Notes: generated from the sequence alone by a model not told the origin. 64,000 nt of DNA from Saccharothrix australiensis (GCF_003634935.1 NZ_RBXO01000001.1:2381501-2445500); one strand, 5' to 3'. Positions 33,763-44,789 are shown, numbered from the stretch's first letter. Translations and numbers: made by a program.

Positions 33763-36700
33763 ATGCCGCGCAAACCCGCACTCACGTTCGCCGGCGCGCT
33801 GCGCATCCTGGGCCGGCACGATTCCGACGTGGTCGGCAGGCTGGACAAGGCCCTTGGCGGGGCCGTCCTCGGCGCGGGCGTCGCGGCGGCGGTCGGCCCG
33901 GCCGGCCTGTTGGCGGCCCTGTGGGGCTGGGTGGACCAGAAGAACGAGGCCATCGGCCTGTTACGCGCCCTGGTCGGCTCGTTGTCGGACCGCCTGGCGG
34001 GCGTGAAGCGCCTCGAACGCCGGGACGCCATCGTGGCCGCGCACAGCACGATCGTCGTGGCGGCGTTCTTCGAGGTGCTGGAAGAGACGCTGGGCCGGCG
34101 ACCGACGCAGGCGCTCGCCGTGACGGACGCCGAGCGCCACGTGCTGGCCGTCGGCGAGCGCAGGCGGACCGACCAGGGCTACTACGAGGCCCTGTACCGG
34201 TCGGAGATCCCCGTGCCGTCGCCGTCCTGCGGTTTCCACGAGAACCTCGAACGGGTCTCGCACTGGCTCGGCGCGATGGGGCGGCGCTCCAACGACTTCT
34301 TCAACGGCTTGGAGGGCGGCCCCGCGCTCGGCGGGGTCTTCAGCGCGGCGTTCCAGGCCCACGCCACCAGCCGCTACGAGTCGCTCTACCTCCGCCTGGC
34401 GGAGAAGGTGCCCGAGTTCGCGTTCTGGGCGCTGCTGGGGGAGAACGCGGCCACCCGCGACCGCGTCGAGCGGCTCGACGCGAGCCTGCGCGACGCCCTG
34501 GACGTGCAGGGGCAGGCGTTGGCCCGCGTCGAGGCGCTGCTGTCCCTGGTCCGCGACCCGAGCGTGGAACTCGACCGGCACCGCGCGGGCCTGCACAAGG
34601 CGAACACCGGCGTGCTGTCCCGGTTCGTGGTCTCCAACGACGTCGAGCGCGACGCCGACATCACGTTCCCGACCATCGAGCGGGCGTTCGTCACCCCGAA
34701 TTACCGCATCGCCGTCCGCGACGCGGAGGCGCGCCCGGCCGACGAGGGCTGGTGGTCGGACCGGCAGGTGCAGCGCGACCTGGAGCTGACGCTGGCCGCC
34801 TACCTGACCTCGGCCGAGGCGACCACCCGGCCGCTGCTGCTGCTCGGTCACCCCGGCGCGGGCAAGTCGATCCTGATGAAGGTCCTCGCCGCCCGGCTGC
34901 CGCCCGAGGACTACACGGTCGTCCGGGTGCCGCTGCGCGCGGTGGGCGCGGGCGCGCCGGTGGTGGACCAGATCCAGCAGGCGCTGGACATCGCCACCAA
35001 CAAGCGCCGGACGTGGGACGCCCTGACCGACCAGGACGCGGACACCGTCCTGGTGGTGCTGCTGGACGGCCTGGACGAGCTGCTCCAGGCCGCCGCCTCC
35101 GACCGCGGCGGCTACCTCCAGGAGGTGATGGAGTTCCAGCGCATCGAGGGTGAGCAGAACCGCCCGGTCGCGGTCGTGGTCACGTCGCGGACCGTCGTCG
35201 CCGACCGCGTCGACATCCCGGAGGGCGCCCCGGTCGTCAAGCTGGAGGAGTTCGACCGGGACCAGATCGCCGCGTGGCTGGCCGAGTGGCGCGCCGCCAA
35301 CCTGCCCGCGATCGAGGCGGGCGTCGTCCGGGGGCTCACCGCCGACGAGGCGCTGCACCAGCCGCACCTGGCCGGCCAGCCCCTGCTGCTGCTCATGCTC
35401 GCGCTCTACGCGGCGGACCCGGCCTCGCCCAAGCTGGACGCCGACCTGTCGCGGGCGGCGCTCTACGAGCGGATCTTCGAGCGGTTCGCGCGGCGCGAGG
35501 TGGTCAAGCGCGCGGGCGACCGGTTGCGCCCGCGGGAGCTGCGGGACCGCGTGGACGAGCAGCTCTTCCGGCTGTCCGTCGCGGCGCTCGCGATGGTCAA
35601 CCGGGGCGTGCAGCACGTGCGGGAAGCGGCGCTGCGCAAGGACCTGGCCGAGCTGACCCAGCAGGACGACCTGCCCGAGGACGAGGGCGCGCGGCTGCTC
35701 GGCGAGTTCTTCTTCGTGCACGCGCCGGAAGCGGTGGCGCGCGAGCGGCAGCGGTCGTACGAGTTCCTGCACGCCACCTTCGGCGAGTACCTGGTCGCGC
35801 GGCACGTGGTGGGCGAGCTGGCGGCGCCGGCGAGCACCGCCCACCACGGCCACCGCAGCCGGGAACTCGACGACGAGATGCTGTTCGCCCTGCTCTCCCA
35901 CCAGGTGTGGATGACACGGGCCTACCTCGTGGACTTCGCCGTGCAGGTCTTCGCGGCCCTGCCGCCCGACCGGCGGGACGAGGTCCGGCGCGCGTTGGCC
36001 GAACTGCTCCGGACGTTCCGCCGACGCCGCCGCTCGACCCGCCTGGACCGCTACCGCCCGACGCCCCTGGACGTCGTCCGGCAGTTGGCCGTGTACTCCG
36101 CGAACCTGACCACCCTCGCCGTCCGCTTCACCGCTGACCGGACCGCTCTCCGCCTGGTCGGCGCGTTCGGTGACGACGGAACCGAAGCCCTGGCGAACTG
36201 GCGCTCGACCCTGTCGCTGTGGCGCGCGGGGCTGGACGACGACAGCCGACAGGCGCTCGTGGTCAACCTGGACCTGCGCGAGGGGTCCGCGTTGGACATC
36301 GGTGTGAAGTCGCCGGGGATGGTCGAACTGTGGTCCGCCCGGCTCGGTGATGAGGGCGACCACGCGGCGCGGCTCTTCTGGGGCTTGGCGATGCACGACC
36401 GACGCATCGCCTACGATGCGATTTCCTGGGCGGATGAATCACTCGCCTGGATCGTCCTCGTCCTGGTGCACGGGGAGCACGGGAACCCGGCCTACGTCGT
36501 GGACCCGCCGGAGGGCACCTCGTCCAGCGATCTGAGCCGGGTCGGGCAAGCGTTGTCGATGCTCTTGCGGGTGCGCGCGTGGACGCTGTCGAAGACCTTC
36601 GTCCTCCGCGCGGCCCACAGCCTGGCGTCCTACCCGCACAGCTTCGGGGTGAGCGCGGTGACCGTGCTGGGCATCGCCTACGTCCACCCCGAGGTGCTGC

Positions 36701-36903
36701 TGGGGATACCGGAGTGGCAGGACCCCACCTTCTACGACGGCCTGCGCGACGAACTGCGACTGGTCCTCGACGCCGCCGGGGTGCGCGTCGACCGGAAGAA
36801 GCACCCGGGGTGGGACGAACTCCGCGCCGGGCTCCTCGGCGACGACGACCGGGTGGAACCGCCCACCGGCGACCTGGCGAACCTCTTCAGCCGCTTCGAC
36901 TGA
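33763..36903 (+). CDS. NACHT-domain STAND NTPase, antiphage-type (bNACHT)
   Basis: 1046 residues. N-terminal helical domain of about 280 residues (ALRILGRHDSDVVGRLDKAL; EAIGLLRALVGSLSDRLAGV), resembling the helical N-terminal domains of bacterial NACHT proteins. Then the NTPase with Walker A GHPGAGKS (362-369) and Walker B VLVVLLDGLDE (Asp435, Asp438), and a winged-helix-like region (ARREVVKRAGDRLRPRELRDRVDEQ region, EFFFVHAPEA, EFLHATFGEYLVARHV). The last 350 residues have no recognised repeats and are probably the sensor. Such genes act alone in phage defence. Codon 67 is TTA, the only TTA I found in a real gene here. Confidence 0.85.
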   Translation: MPRKPALTFAGALRILGRHDSDVVGRLDKALGGAVLGAGVAAAVGPAGLLAALWGWVDQKNEAIGLLRALVGSLSDRLAGVKRLERRDAIVAAHSTIVVAAFFEVLEETLGRRPTQALAVTDAERHVLAVGERRRTDQGYYEALYRSEIPVPSPSCGFHENLERVSHWLGAMGRRSNDFFNGLEGGPALGGVFSAAFQAHATSRYESLYLRLAEKVPEFAFWALLGENAATRDRVERLDASLRDALDVQGQALARVEALLSLVRDPSVELDRHRAGLHKANTGVLSRFVVSNDVERDADITFPTIERAFVTPNYRIAVRDAEARPADEGWWSDRQVQRDLELTLAAYLTSAEATTRPLLLLGHPGAGKSILMKVLAARLPPEDYTVVRVPLRAVGAGAPVVDQIQQALDIATNKRRTWDALTDQDADTVLVVLLDGLDELLQAAASDRGGYLQEVMEFQRIEGEQNRPVAVVVTSRTVVADRVDIPEGAPVVKLEEFDRDQIAAWLAEWRAANLPAIEAGVVRGLTADEALHQPHLAGQPLLLLMLALYAADPASPKLDADLSRAALYERIFERFARREVVKRAGDRLRPRELRDRVDEQLFRLSVAALAMVNRGVQHVREAALRKDLAELTQQDDLPEDEGARLLGEFFFVHAPEAVARERQRSYEFLHATFGEYLVARHVVGELAAPASTAHHGHRSRELDDEMLFALLSHQVWMTRAYLVDFAVQVFAALPPDRRDEVRRALAELLRTFRRRRRSTRLDRYRPTPLDVVRQLAVYSANLTTLAVRFTADRTALRLVGAFGDDGTEALANWRSTLSLWRAGLDDDSRQALVVNLDLREGSALDIGVKSPGMVELWSARLGDEGDHAARLFWGLAMHDRRIAYDAISWADESLAWIVLVLVHGEHGNPAYVVDPPEGTSSSDLSRVGQALSMLLRVRAWTLSKTFVLRAAHSLASYPHSFGVSAVTVLGIAYVHPEVLLGIPEWQDPTFYDGLRDELRLVLDAAGVRVDRKKHPGWDELRAGLLGDDDRVEPPTGDLANLFSRFD

Positions 36904-38421
<1,518 letters not shown>

Positions 38422-38426
38422 CCGAC

Positions 38427-38473
38427 GGCTCCGCCCGCCGCCCCGCGAGCGTTGCGGGGCGGCGGGCGGAGCC
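38427..38473. terminator. Bidirectional terminator
   Basis: A 20-base perfect stem (arm GGCTCCGCCCGCCGCCCCGC at 38427-38446, complement at 38454-38473) with loop GAGCGTT, directly between gdhA (+) and the MFS gene of the convergent minus-strand operon. The strongest terminator in the window. Confidence 0.85.
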
Positions 38474-38484
38474 GGCCCACGACC

Positions 38485-39708
38485 TCAGGGCGGTGGCGGC
38501 AGCTCGGGCGTCACCGCGCCGACCTCGGCGGGAGCCACCGCGCGGCGGCGCAGCCGGGGCAGCACCGCGACCCACACGAGCGCGCCCGCGCAGCCGTAGG
38601 CAACCGCCATCGTGATGCTCATGGTCAGCGGGCTGGTGCCGCCCAGCGACACCAGCGGCGCCACCACCGGCCCGATCGCGAACGACGACGTGCCGAGCAG
38701 CGCGGCGGCCGTGCCCGCGCGGGCCCGGTGGTCGGCCAGCGCGAGCGCCGAGCCGTTGGACTGCGAGCCGCCGCTGGCGAGCATCATCAGGCCCAGCGGG
38801 ATCATCATCGCGACCAGCCCGGCGTCGAGCAGCACCGAGACGAGCATCGCGACCGCCGCCACGGCCGTCGTGGTGGTGCTGATGGCGTACATCCGCGCCG
38901 GTCCCGCGCGGCGCACCACGACCCGGTTGATCTGCGCGCCCACCACCGACATCACGGCGTTGGCCGCGAAGCAGGCGCTGAACAGCTGCGGGGTCAGCGA
39001 GAAGCTGTCCTGGAGCACGAAGCTGATCGACGCGAGGTAGGTGAAGAAGGCCACGCCGCCGCACGTGCTGACGAGCAGGAAGCAGAGGAACAGCCGGTCC
39101 CGGAGCACCGTGCCGAACTCGTGCCCGCTGCCCCGCACGCGTCGCGCGCCGGGTGGCAGGCTCTCCGGCAACGAGGTCGCCGCCAGCGCGAACAGCGCGA
39201 CGCCGATCCCGGCCAGCACGCCGAAGATGCCGCGCCACCCCATCACCGGCGCGAGCTGCCCGCCGACGACCGGTGCCACGATCGGCGCGAGCGCGCCGAC
39301 CGTCGTCAGCATCACCAGCAGCCGCACCAGCTCCACGCCGTCGGTCAGGTCGCGCGCGACGGCCAGGGCGATCACGATGCCCGCCGAGCCGCACAGGCCC
39401 TGGAAGAACCGGGCGGCCAGCAGCAGCTCGATCGACGGCGTGACCGCGCACGCCAGCGACAGCAGCGCGAACAGGCCGATGCCCGCCAGCAGCGGTCGGC
39501 GTCGGCCGATCCGGTCGCTGAGCGGGCCGACGACCAGCTGCCCGAACGCCAGCCCCAGCATGCACGCCGACATCGTCGCCTGCGCCAGGCTCTCGCTGGT
39601 GTCGAGCTCGGCGGCGAGCTGGGGCAGCGCGGGCAGGTAGAGGTCCATCGAGATGGGGCCGAAGGTCTCCAGCAGCCCCAGCACGACGGCGACCCGGCCC
39701 AGCCTCAC
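38485..39708 (-). CDS. Bcr/CflA-type MFS drug exporter
   Basis: About 407 residues, twelve membrane helices. Signature of the Bcr/CflA/DHA1 subfamily: FGPISMDLYLPALPQLAAEL at helix 1 (Asp in D-x-Y-L-P-A-x-P), GPLSDRIGRRRPLLAG in the 2-3 loop, QGLCGSAGIVIALAVARD in helix 5. It overlaps the upstream esterase gene (GTGA), so it is the last gene of the TetR-regulated operon. Probably exports the substrate or product of the enzymes encoded upstream, giving the operon a detoxification or product-release role. Confidence 0.9.
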   Translation of the reverse strand: MRLGRVAVVLGLLETFGPISMDLYLPALPQLAAELDTSESLAQATMSACMLGLAFGQLVVGPLSDRIGRRRPLLAGIGLFALLSLACAVTPSIELLLAARFFQGLCGSAGIVIALAVARDLTDGVELVRLLVMLTTVGALAPIVAPVVGGQLAPVMGWRGIFGVLAGIGVALFALAATSLPESLPPGARRVRGSGHEFGTVLRDRLFLCFLLVSTCGGVAFFTYLASISFVLQDSFSLTPQLFSACFAANAVMSVVGAQINRVVVRRAGPARMYAISTTTTAVAAVAMLVSVLLDAGLVAMMIPLGLMMLASGGSQSNGSALALADHRARAGTAAALLGTSSFAIGPVVAPLVSLGGTSPLTMSITMAVAYGCAGALVWVAVLPRLRRRAVAPAEVGAVTPELPPPP

Positions 39709-40781
39709 GGGGTGTGCAGGATGCGGCGCAGCCACGACAACCGGGCCTCCTCGGCGGCACGCGACACCACGGCGTCGGGCGAGAAGCCCGCGAAGCCATG
39801 GTAGCCGCCCGCCCACACGTGGAGCTCCGCCTGCCCGCCGGTGGCCCAGATGCGCAGGGCGTAGTCGGTCGCCTCGTCCCGGAATATCTCCGCCGCGCCG
39901 ACGTCGACGTAGGCGGGCGGCAGCCCGGACAGGTCGGCCATCCGGGACGGCGCGGCGTACGGCGAGACCTCGTCGGCGCCGCGCAGGGGGCCCAGGATCG
40001 CGTTCCAGGCGGTGTCGTTGTTGTTGCGGTCCCACGCGCCGAGCCCGTCGTACTGCCGCGTGGACACGGACTCGTTGCGGTCGTCGAGCATCGGGCACAG
40101 CAGCACCTGCCCGGCGATCGCCGGCCCGCCCCGGTCCCGCGCCAGCAGCGACACCCCGGCGGAGAGCCCGCCGCCCGCGCTGGCGCCGGTGACCACGATC
40201 CGGCCGGGGTCGACGCCGAGCTCGTCCGCGTGGTCCGCGAGCCACACCAGGCCCGCGTAGCAGTCCTCGACCGCGGCCGGCGCGGGGTGCTCCGGCGCGA
40301 GCCGGTACTCGACCGACACGCCGACCGCGCCGAACCGCAGCACGTCGTCGACCAGCCCGTCGACGCCGAAGAACCGGTTGCCCAGCACCATCCCGCCGCC
40401 GTGGATGCTGTAGAGCGCGGGCGCGCCGGCGGCGAGGCCGGCGCGCGGGCGGACGATGGTCAGCTCGACGTCGGGCGCGCCCGGCGGGCCGGGCACCGTG
40501 CGGTCCTCCACCTCGACCGGCCGGTCGCCGACGATCTGCCGCACCGGCGGGATGATGGTGGCGAAGTGGGCGCGGTTGGCGAGGATCGTGTCCGCCCGGA
40601 GCGGTATCCGCTCCACCAGGTCGAGGAACGCCGCGAGCCCCGCGGTCAGCTCGGGGTCGTACGGCACCGGCCGGTACTCCCCGGCGCTCGAACCCCCGGC
40701 GCTCGAACCCCCAGTGCTCGACCCCTCGGCGCTCGACCCCCCGGTGCCCGGCCCCCCGGTGCCCAACCCCCCGGCGCTCAT
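39705..40781 (-). CDS. HSL-family esterase/lipase with tandem-repeat N-terminus
   Basis: About 358 residues. The first 35 residues are a Gly/Ser/Thr low-complexity segment of 5-residue units. Catalytic domain: oxyanion HGGGMVLG, nucleophile GASAGGG (Ser), probable Asp in VGAAEIFRDEATDYA and His in GGYHGFAGF. Hormone-sensitive-lipase family, acting on short acyl esters. It is about half identical, by eye, to the next gene upstream, with which it overlaps by four bases, so the two probably arose by tandem duplication. Confidence 0.9.
   Translation of the reverse strand: MSAGGLGTGGPGTGGSSAEGSSTGGSSAGGSSAGEYRPVPYDPELTAGLAAFLDLVERIPLRADTILANRAHFATIIPPVRQIVGDRPVEVEDRTVPGPPGAPDVELTIVRPRAGLAAGAPALYSIHGGGMVLGNRFFGVDGLVDDVLRFGAVGVSVEYRLAPEHPAPAAVEDCYAGLVWLADHADELGVDPGRIVVTGASAGGGLSAGVSLLARDRGGPAIAGQVLLCPMLDDRNESVSTRQYDGLGAWDRNNNDTAWNAILGPLRGADEVSPYAAPSRMADLSGLPPAYVDVGAAEIFRDEATDYALRIWATGGQAELHVWAGGYHGFAGFSPDAVVSRAAEEARLSWLRRILHTP
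40677..40766 (-). repeat. In-frame 15-bp tandem repeat (six units)
   Basis: Encodes LGTGG, PGTGG, SSAEG, SSTGG, SSAGG, SSAGE at the N-terminus of the esterase. The DNA units are similar but not identical (variants of GGGGGxxCGAGCxCC on the coding strand). Such a tract could expand or shrink by slippage without breaking the frame; the neighbouring paralogue lacks it. Confidence 0.8.
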
Positions 40782-41788
40782 GCGCCGACCGGCCCGAGCA
40801 CCCGGCGCAGCCACGAGTTGCGCGTCTCCAGCGCGGTGCGGCTGACGTGCCACTCGGGCACGTACATGTCGAACCCGTGGAACGCGCCGCTCCACACGTG
40901 CAGCTCGGCCTGCCCGCCGGTGGCCCAGATCCGCAGCGCGTACTGCGTGTCCTCGTCCCGGAACGGCTCGGCGCTGCCCACCTCGATGAACGCGGGCGGC
41001 AGCCCGGAGAGGTCGGTGGCCCGCGCGGGCGCCGCGTACGGCGACACCGCGTCGGTGCCGACGGCGTCGCCGAGCAGCGACCGCCAGCCCGCCTCGTTCG
41101 ACTCGCGGGTCCAGGTGCCCAGGCCGCGGTACTGGTGGCTGGCGACGGTGGTGTTGGTGTCGTCGATCATCGGGCACAGCAGCAGCTGCCCGGCGAGGGC
41201 GGGGCCGCCCCGGTCGCGGGCCATCAGCGCGACCGCGGCCGACAGCCCGCCGCCCGCGCTGCCGCCCATGACCACGACCCGGTCCGGGTCGACGCCCAGC
41301 TCGGCCGCGTGCTCGACCGTCCACACCAGACCGGCGTAGCAGTCCTCCACCGGCGCGGGGTGCGGGTGCTCCGGCGCGAGCCGGTACTCGACGTTGACGG
41401 CGACGACGCCCAGCTCCAGCACCAGGTCGAGCAGCCGGGGGACGTCCATGTTGCGGTGGCCCACCATCATGCCACCGCCGTGGATGTTGTACAGGCAGGG
41501 CGCCGGCCCGTCCGCGGCGCGCGGGGACAGGATCGTGACCTCCAGGTCCGGCGCGCCCTCCGGGCCGGGGATGGTCCGCTCGACCACGTCCACGGGGGCG
41601 TCGCCGACCACCTCGGCGGCGGCCGGGAACATCGCGGCCATCGCCTGCCGCATCGCCGGGATCGTCTCGGGCGTGAACGGCGGCGCGTCCGGCGGCACGA
41701 TCCGCGCCAGCGCGGGCTCGATCTCGGGGTCGAACGGGACGGGGGTGTGGGTCACGGCGGGCTCCTCGGTCGTGGGTCGGTGGCTCAC
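40778..41788 (-). CDS. HSL-family esterase/lipase
   Basis: About 336 residues. Oxyanion motif HGGGMMVG, nucleophile GGSAGGG, Asp in VGSAEPFRDEDTQYA, His in GAFHGFDMY. Paralogue of the following gene: the two share the EDCYAGLVW and YALRIWATGGQAELHVW stretches. Starts at the ATGA overlap with the aldo/keto reductase gene. An ester hydrolase is expected; two such genes in one operon suggest an ester-linked substrate or two chain lengths. Confidence 0.9.
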   Translation of the reverse strand: MSHRPTTEEPAVTHTPVPFDPEIEPALARIVPPDAPPFTPETIPAMRQAMAAMFPAAAEVVGDAPVDVVERTIPGPEGAPDLEVTILSPRAADGPAPCLYNIHGGGMMVGHRNMDVPRLLDLVLELGVVAVNVEYRLAPEHPHPAPVEDCYAGLVWTVEHAAELGVDPDRVVVMGGSAGGGLSAAVALMARDRGGPALAGQLLLCPMIDDTNTTVASHQYRGLGTWTRESNEAGWRSLLGDAVGTDAVSPYAAPARATDLSGLPPAFIEVGSAEPFRDEDTQYALRIWATGGQAELHVWSGAFHGFDMYVPEWHVSRTALETRNSWLRRVLGPVGA

Positions 41789-42741
41789 GGTCCCTCCGGG
41801 TCCACCACGCCGCGGTCGGCCCAGAACGGCTCGACCAGCGAGCGCAGCTCCTCCGCGCCGACCCGCTCGACGAGGTCGACGGCGGCGAGGTTGTCCTCCA
41901 GCTGCGCCGGCCGGGACGCGCCGAACAGGGTCGTGACGTTGGCCGGGTGGGTCAGCGTGAAGGCCACGGCCAGGCGGGCCGCGCTGGTGCCGAGCTGCCG
42001 CGCCACCTCGACCACGCCCGCGGCGCTGCGGGTGATGGCCTCGCGGACGCCGCCGGGGTCGCGGCCGATCTCGCGGGCGGGGTTGGTGTTGCCGGCGAGG
42101 ATGCCGCCCTCCAGCACGTCCGACGCCTGCATGGTGAAGCCCTCGGCGAACAGCTTCCCGAACGGCTCACCGTCCGGGATGGACCGGCGGCCGATGCTGT
42201 ACTTCAGCTGGGCGATCTGCGGCCCGGCGACGCCGCGCGCGGCGGCGATCTCCCGGAGCCTGCGGATGTTGCCCGCCGACCAGTTGTTCACGCCCCACGC
42301 CCGGATCAGCCCGGCGGCGGCCAGCCCGGAGAGGTCGTCGACCAGGTCCTCCAGCGCGACGTCGTCCCGCCGCAGGTCGCCGAGGATCACCAGGTCGGCC
42401 ACGTCGAACCCGCCGCGCAGGAGCGCGTTCTCCAGCTGCGGGCGGAAACCCGCGTCGCCGAAGCCCTCGATCCACAGCTTGGCGGACACCAGGTACTCGT
42501 CGCGCGGGATGCGGGCGGCGCGCATGATCGCGCTCCAGATGACGTCGGTGAACACCGGCGGCTTGCCGGGCATCCCGTAGACGCCGACGTCGAACAGGTT
42601 GACCCCGGCGGACACGGCCGCGCGGATCATGGCGACGGCGTCGGCGAAGTCCATCCGGTCGTAGGTGTGCCACGAACCGAGGGACAGCACCGAGACGTCG
42701 AGGTCGGACGTGCCGACGCGGCGGCGGGGCAAAGGGGACAC
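41785..42741 (-). CDS. Aldo/keto reductase
   Basis: About 318 residues. AKR superfamily: RRRVGTSDLDVSVLSLGSW at the start, FDVGVYGM with the catalytic Tyr, SAKLWIEG (Lys), AWGVNNWSAGNIRRL and VTTLFGASRPAQLEDNL (NADP-binding). Probably NADPH-dependent carbonyl reduction, as in the YghZ/Kv-beta-like group. GTG 42741 has GGAG upstream. Second gene of the operon, 15 bases after the alcohol dehydrogenase. Confidence 0.9.
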   Translation of the reverse strand: MSPLPRRRVGTSDLDVSVLSLGSWHTYDRMDFADAVAMIRAAVSAGVNLFDVGVYGMPGKPPVFTDVIWSAIMRAARIPRDEYLVSAKLWIEGFGDAGFRPQLENALLRGGFDVADLVILGDLRRDDVALEDLVDDLSGLAAAGLIRAWGVNNWSAGNIRRLREIAAARGVAGPQIAQLKYSIGRRSIPDGEPFGKLFAEGFTMQASDVLEGGILAGNTNPAREIGRDPGGVREAITRSAAGVVEVARQLGTSAARLAVAFTLTHPANVTTLFGASRPAQLEDNLAAVDLVERVGAEELRSLVEPFWADRGVVDPEGP

Positions 42742-42756
42742 GGTGACTCCTGCTGG

Positions 42757-43863
42757 TCAGGGGAGACGGGGGTCGATGACGGCCTTGACCTCGTCGAGCC
42801 GGTGCATCGCCTCGATCCGGTCGGACGCGGCGGACAGGCCGACCGGCGCGCCGAACAGGTCGTGCCACGGCATCCGGTCGGCGAACGCGCCGAAGAACTC
42901 GATCGCGCGGTGGTAGTCGGAGATGTCGCCGTTGAGCGAGCCGTACACGGTGAGCTCCTTGCCCATCACCGTGCCCAGCGGCAGCGGCGCGGCGCCGGGG
43001 CCCGTGCTGCCGACGATCACCACCCGGCCGCGCTGCGCGGCCATCCCGACGGCCTCCTGCCCGACCGACGGCGCGCCGGCGAAGTCCATCACCAGGTCGC
43101 CGCCGCGCCCGCCGGTCAGCTCGCGGACCCGCTCGACGATGGCGTCCGAGCCGACGGCGACGTCGACGGTGGCGTCCGCGCCGAACCGGCCGGCCAGGGC
43201 CAGCCGGGACGCCGGCGCGCCGACGGTGATCACCTGCGCGGCGCCCGAGATGTGCGCGACGGCGGTGGCGAACAGGCCGAGCGCGCCGGAGCCCTGGATC
43301 ACGACCCGCGCGCCGGTCAGCCCGCCCACCGGGCTGAACGCCCGGAGCACGGTCTTGGCCGCGCAACCCGCCATCGCCGCCCAGGCGTCGGGCAGGTCGT
43401 CGGGCAGCAGCAACTTCGCCGCGCGCGGCACGACGTAGGCGTACTCGCAGAGGCCGGCGGTGGCGTAGGGGTGGACGTCGGACCGCTGGAGGAAGCCGTA
43501 GCCGCGCTTGGCGCACGCGACGGGTTCGCGGAGGACGGTGCAGCCGTGGCACTCGCCGCAGGTCGACTCGGACCAGCCGATGCGCGCGCCGACGGCGATG
43601 TCGCGGCCGAGCGCGTCCCTGGTGCCCGGACCGACGGCGACGACCTCGCCCACCATCTCGTGGCCCAGCACCATCGGCAGCATGCCGGGGAAGCTCATCC
43701 GACCGGACCAGATCTCCACGTCCGTGCCGCAGAGCGTGGCGCAGGAGACGCGCACGAGCGCCGCGCCGGGCTCCACCTCGGCGGGCAGCGGGAGTTCGGT
43801 GAGGTGCAGCGGCCGGCCGTGCTCGGTCAGCACCGCCGCACGGGTGGAGGTCGGGACGGTCAT
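42757..43863 (-). CDS. Zinc-dependent alcohol dehydrogenase (MDR family)
   Basis: About 368 residues. Medium-chain dehydrogenase with catalytic zinc (ATLCGTDVEIW, GHEMVGEVVAVG) and an incomplete structural-zinc cluster (ECHGCTVLREPVACAKRGYG gives three or four Cys). Cofactor site VVIQGSGALGLFATAVAH. Oxidises an alcohol or reduces a carbonyl with NAD(P). First gene of the five-gene operon; the operator palindrome sits 45 bases upstream of its start. Confidence 0.92.
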   Translation of the reverse strand: MTVPTSTRAAVLTEHGRPLHLTELPLPAEVEPGAALVRVSCATLCGTDVEIWSGRMSFPGMLPMVLGHEMVGEVVAVGPGTRDALGRDIAVGARIGWSESTCGECHGCTVLREPVACAKRGYGFLQRSDVHPYATAGLCEYAYVVPRAAKLLLPDDLPDAWAAMAGCAAKTVLRAFSPVGGLTGARVVIQGSGALGLFATAVAHISGAAQVITVGAPASRLALAGRFGADATVDVAVGSDAIVERVRELTGGRGGDLVMDFAGAPSVGQEAVGMAAQRGRVVIVGSTGPGAAPLPLGTVMGKELTVYGSLNGDISDYHRAIEFFGAFADRMPWHDLFGAPVGLSAASDRIEAMHRLDEVKAVIDPRLP

Positions 43864-43907
43864 CGGTCTCCTTCCGGTGGCGGGAGGCGCGATCGGCCGC
43901 CCGTGGG

Positions 43908-43929
43908 TTAGTCTACGTACGTTGACGAA
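43908..43929 (-). promoter_or_regulatory. Operator copy 1, upstream of the alcohol-dehydrogenase operon
   Basis: TTAGTCTACG, TA, CGTTGACGAA: 22 bases with two mismatches to the ideal palindrome. On the minus strand TAGACT (a -10-like hexamer) is the half nearest the operon start. Confidence 0.8.
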
Positions 43930-44066
43930 AATGTCGAGACCCTGGCGCGACCGCCTGCTTGACGCTCCACTGTGGACCTCTTCGTCCCAATAGGACGGAA
44001 CTGGTGGCTTGAACTGGTGGCTTCAAGTCCTCGGGGAGGGGCCGGGTGGGTCGGCCCCTCGACCCG

Positions 44067-44789
44067 TCAGGTGAGCAGCTGGCCGCCGTCGACCGGGAGG
44101 CTCGTGCCGGTGATGTGGGTGGCGGCGTCGCCGGCCAGGAACACCACCGCCGCGGCCACGTCCTCGACCGAGGCGAGCTGTCGCAGCGGGATCCGGTCCA
44201 CCCACGCCTGGCGCGCGGGCGAGCCCTCGGGCAGGCCGGCGGCCAGCATCGGGGTGAGCACCGGGCCGGGCGCGACGGCGTTCACCCGGATGCCGTGCTC
44301 CGCCAGTTCGACGGCCGCCCAGCGGGTGAGCGCGTCGACCGCCGCCTTGCTGCTCTCGTAGCCGCCCATGCCGGGCGTCGGCTGCCGCCCGCCGATCGAC
44401 GACAGGTTGACCACCGCGCCGCCCTTGCCGCGCTCGACCATCCGGCGCGCGACCTGCTGCGTCACCAGGAAGGTGCCGTGGACGTTCGTCCGGAGGATGC
44501 GGAGCATGTCGGCGGCGGGCAGGTCGAGCAGCCGGCCGTGGACGCTGAGCAGGCCGGCGTTGTTGACCAGCACGTCCACCGGGCCGACCTCGTCGAGCGC
44601 GCGGGCGATCGACCCCTCGTCGGTGATGTCGACGGTCAGGCCGCGCGCGCCGAGCGCGGCGGCGGCCTCCTCGGCGCCGTGGACGTCCGCGAGGACGACG
44701 TGGTCGCCGAGCGCGCCGAACGCGGTGGCGATCGCGCGGCCGATGCCGCCGGCCCCTCCGGTGACCAACACGGTGCGGGCAGAGGTCAT
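44067..44789 (-). CDS. Short-chain dehydrogenase/reductase
   Basis: 240 residues. Classical SDR: VTGGAGGIGRAIA cofactor motif, VNNAG, catalytic Ser in NLSSIGG, YxxxK in YESSK, and PGPVLTPM after it; ends with THITGTSLPVDGG, typical of FabG/3-oxoacyl-reductase-like members. Stand-alone transcript under operator copy 2, divergent from the methyltransferase-fold gene. Probably acts in the same pathway as the alcohol dehydrogenase and aldo/keto reductase. Confidence 0.92.
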   Translation of the reverse strand: MTSARTVLVTGGAGGIGRAIATAFGALGDHVVLADVHGAEEAAAALGARGLTVDITDEGSIARALDEVGPVDVLVNNAGLLSVHGRLLDLPAADMLRILRTNVHGTFLVTQQVARRMVERGKGGAVVNLSSIGGRQPTPGMGGYESSKAAVDALTRWAAVELAEHGIRVNAVAPGPVLTPMLAAGLPEGSPARQAWVDRIPLRQLASVEDVAAAVVFLAGDAATHITGTSLPVDGGQLLT

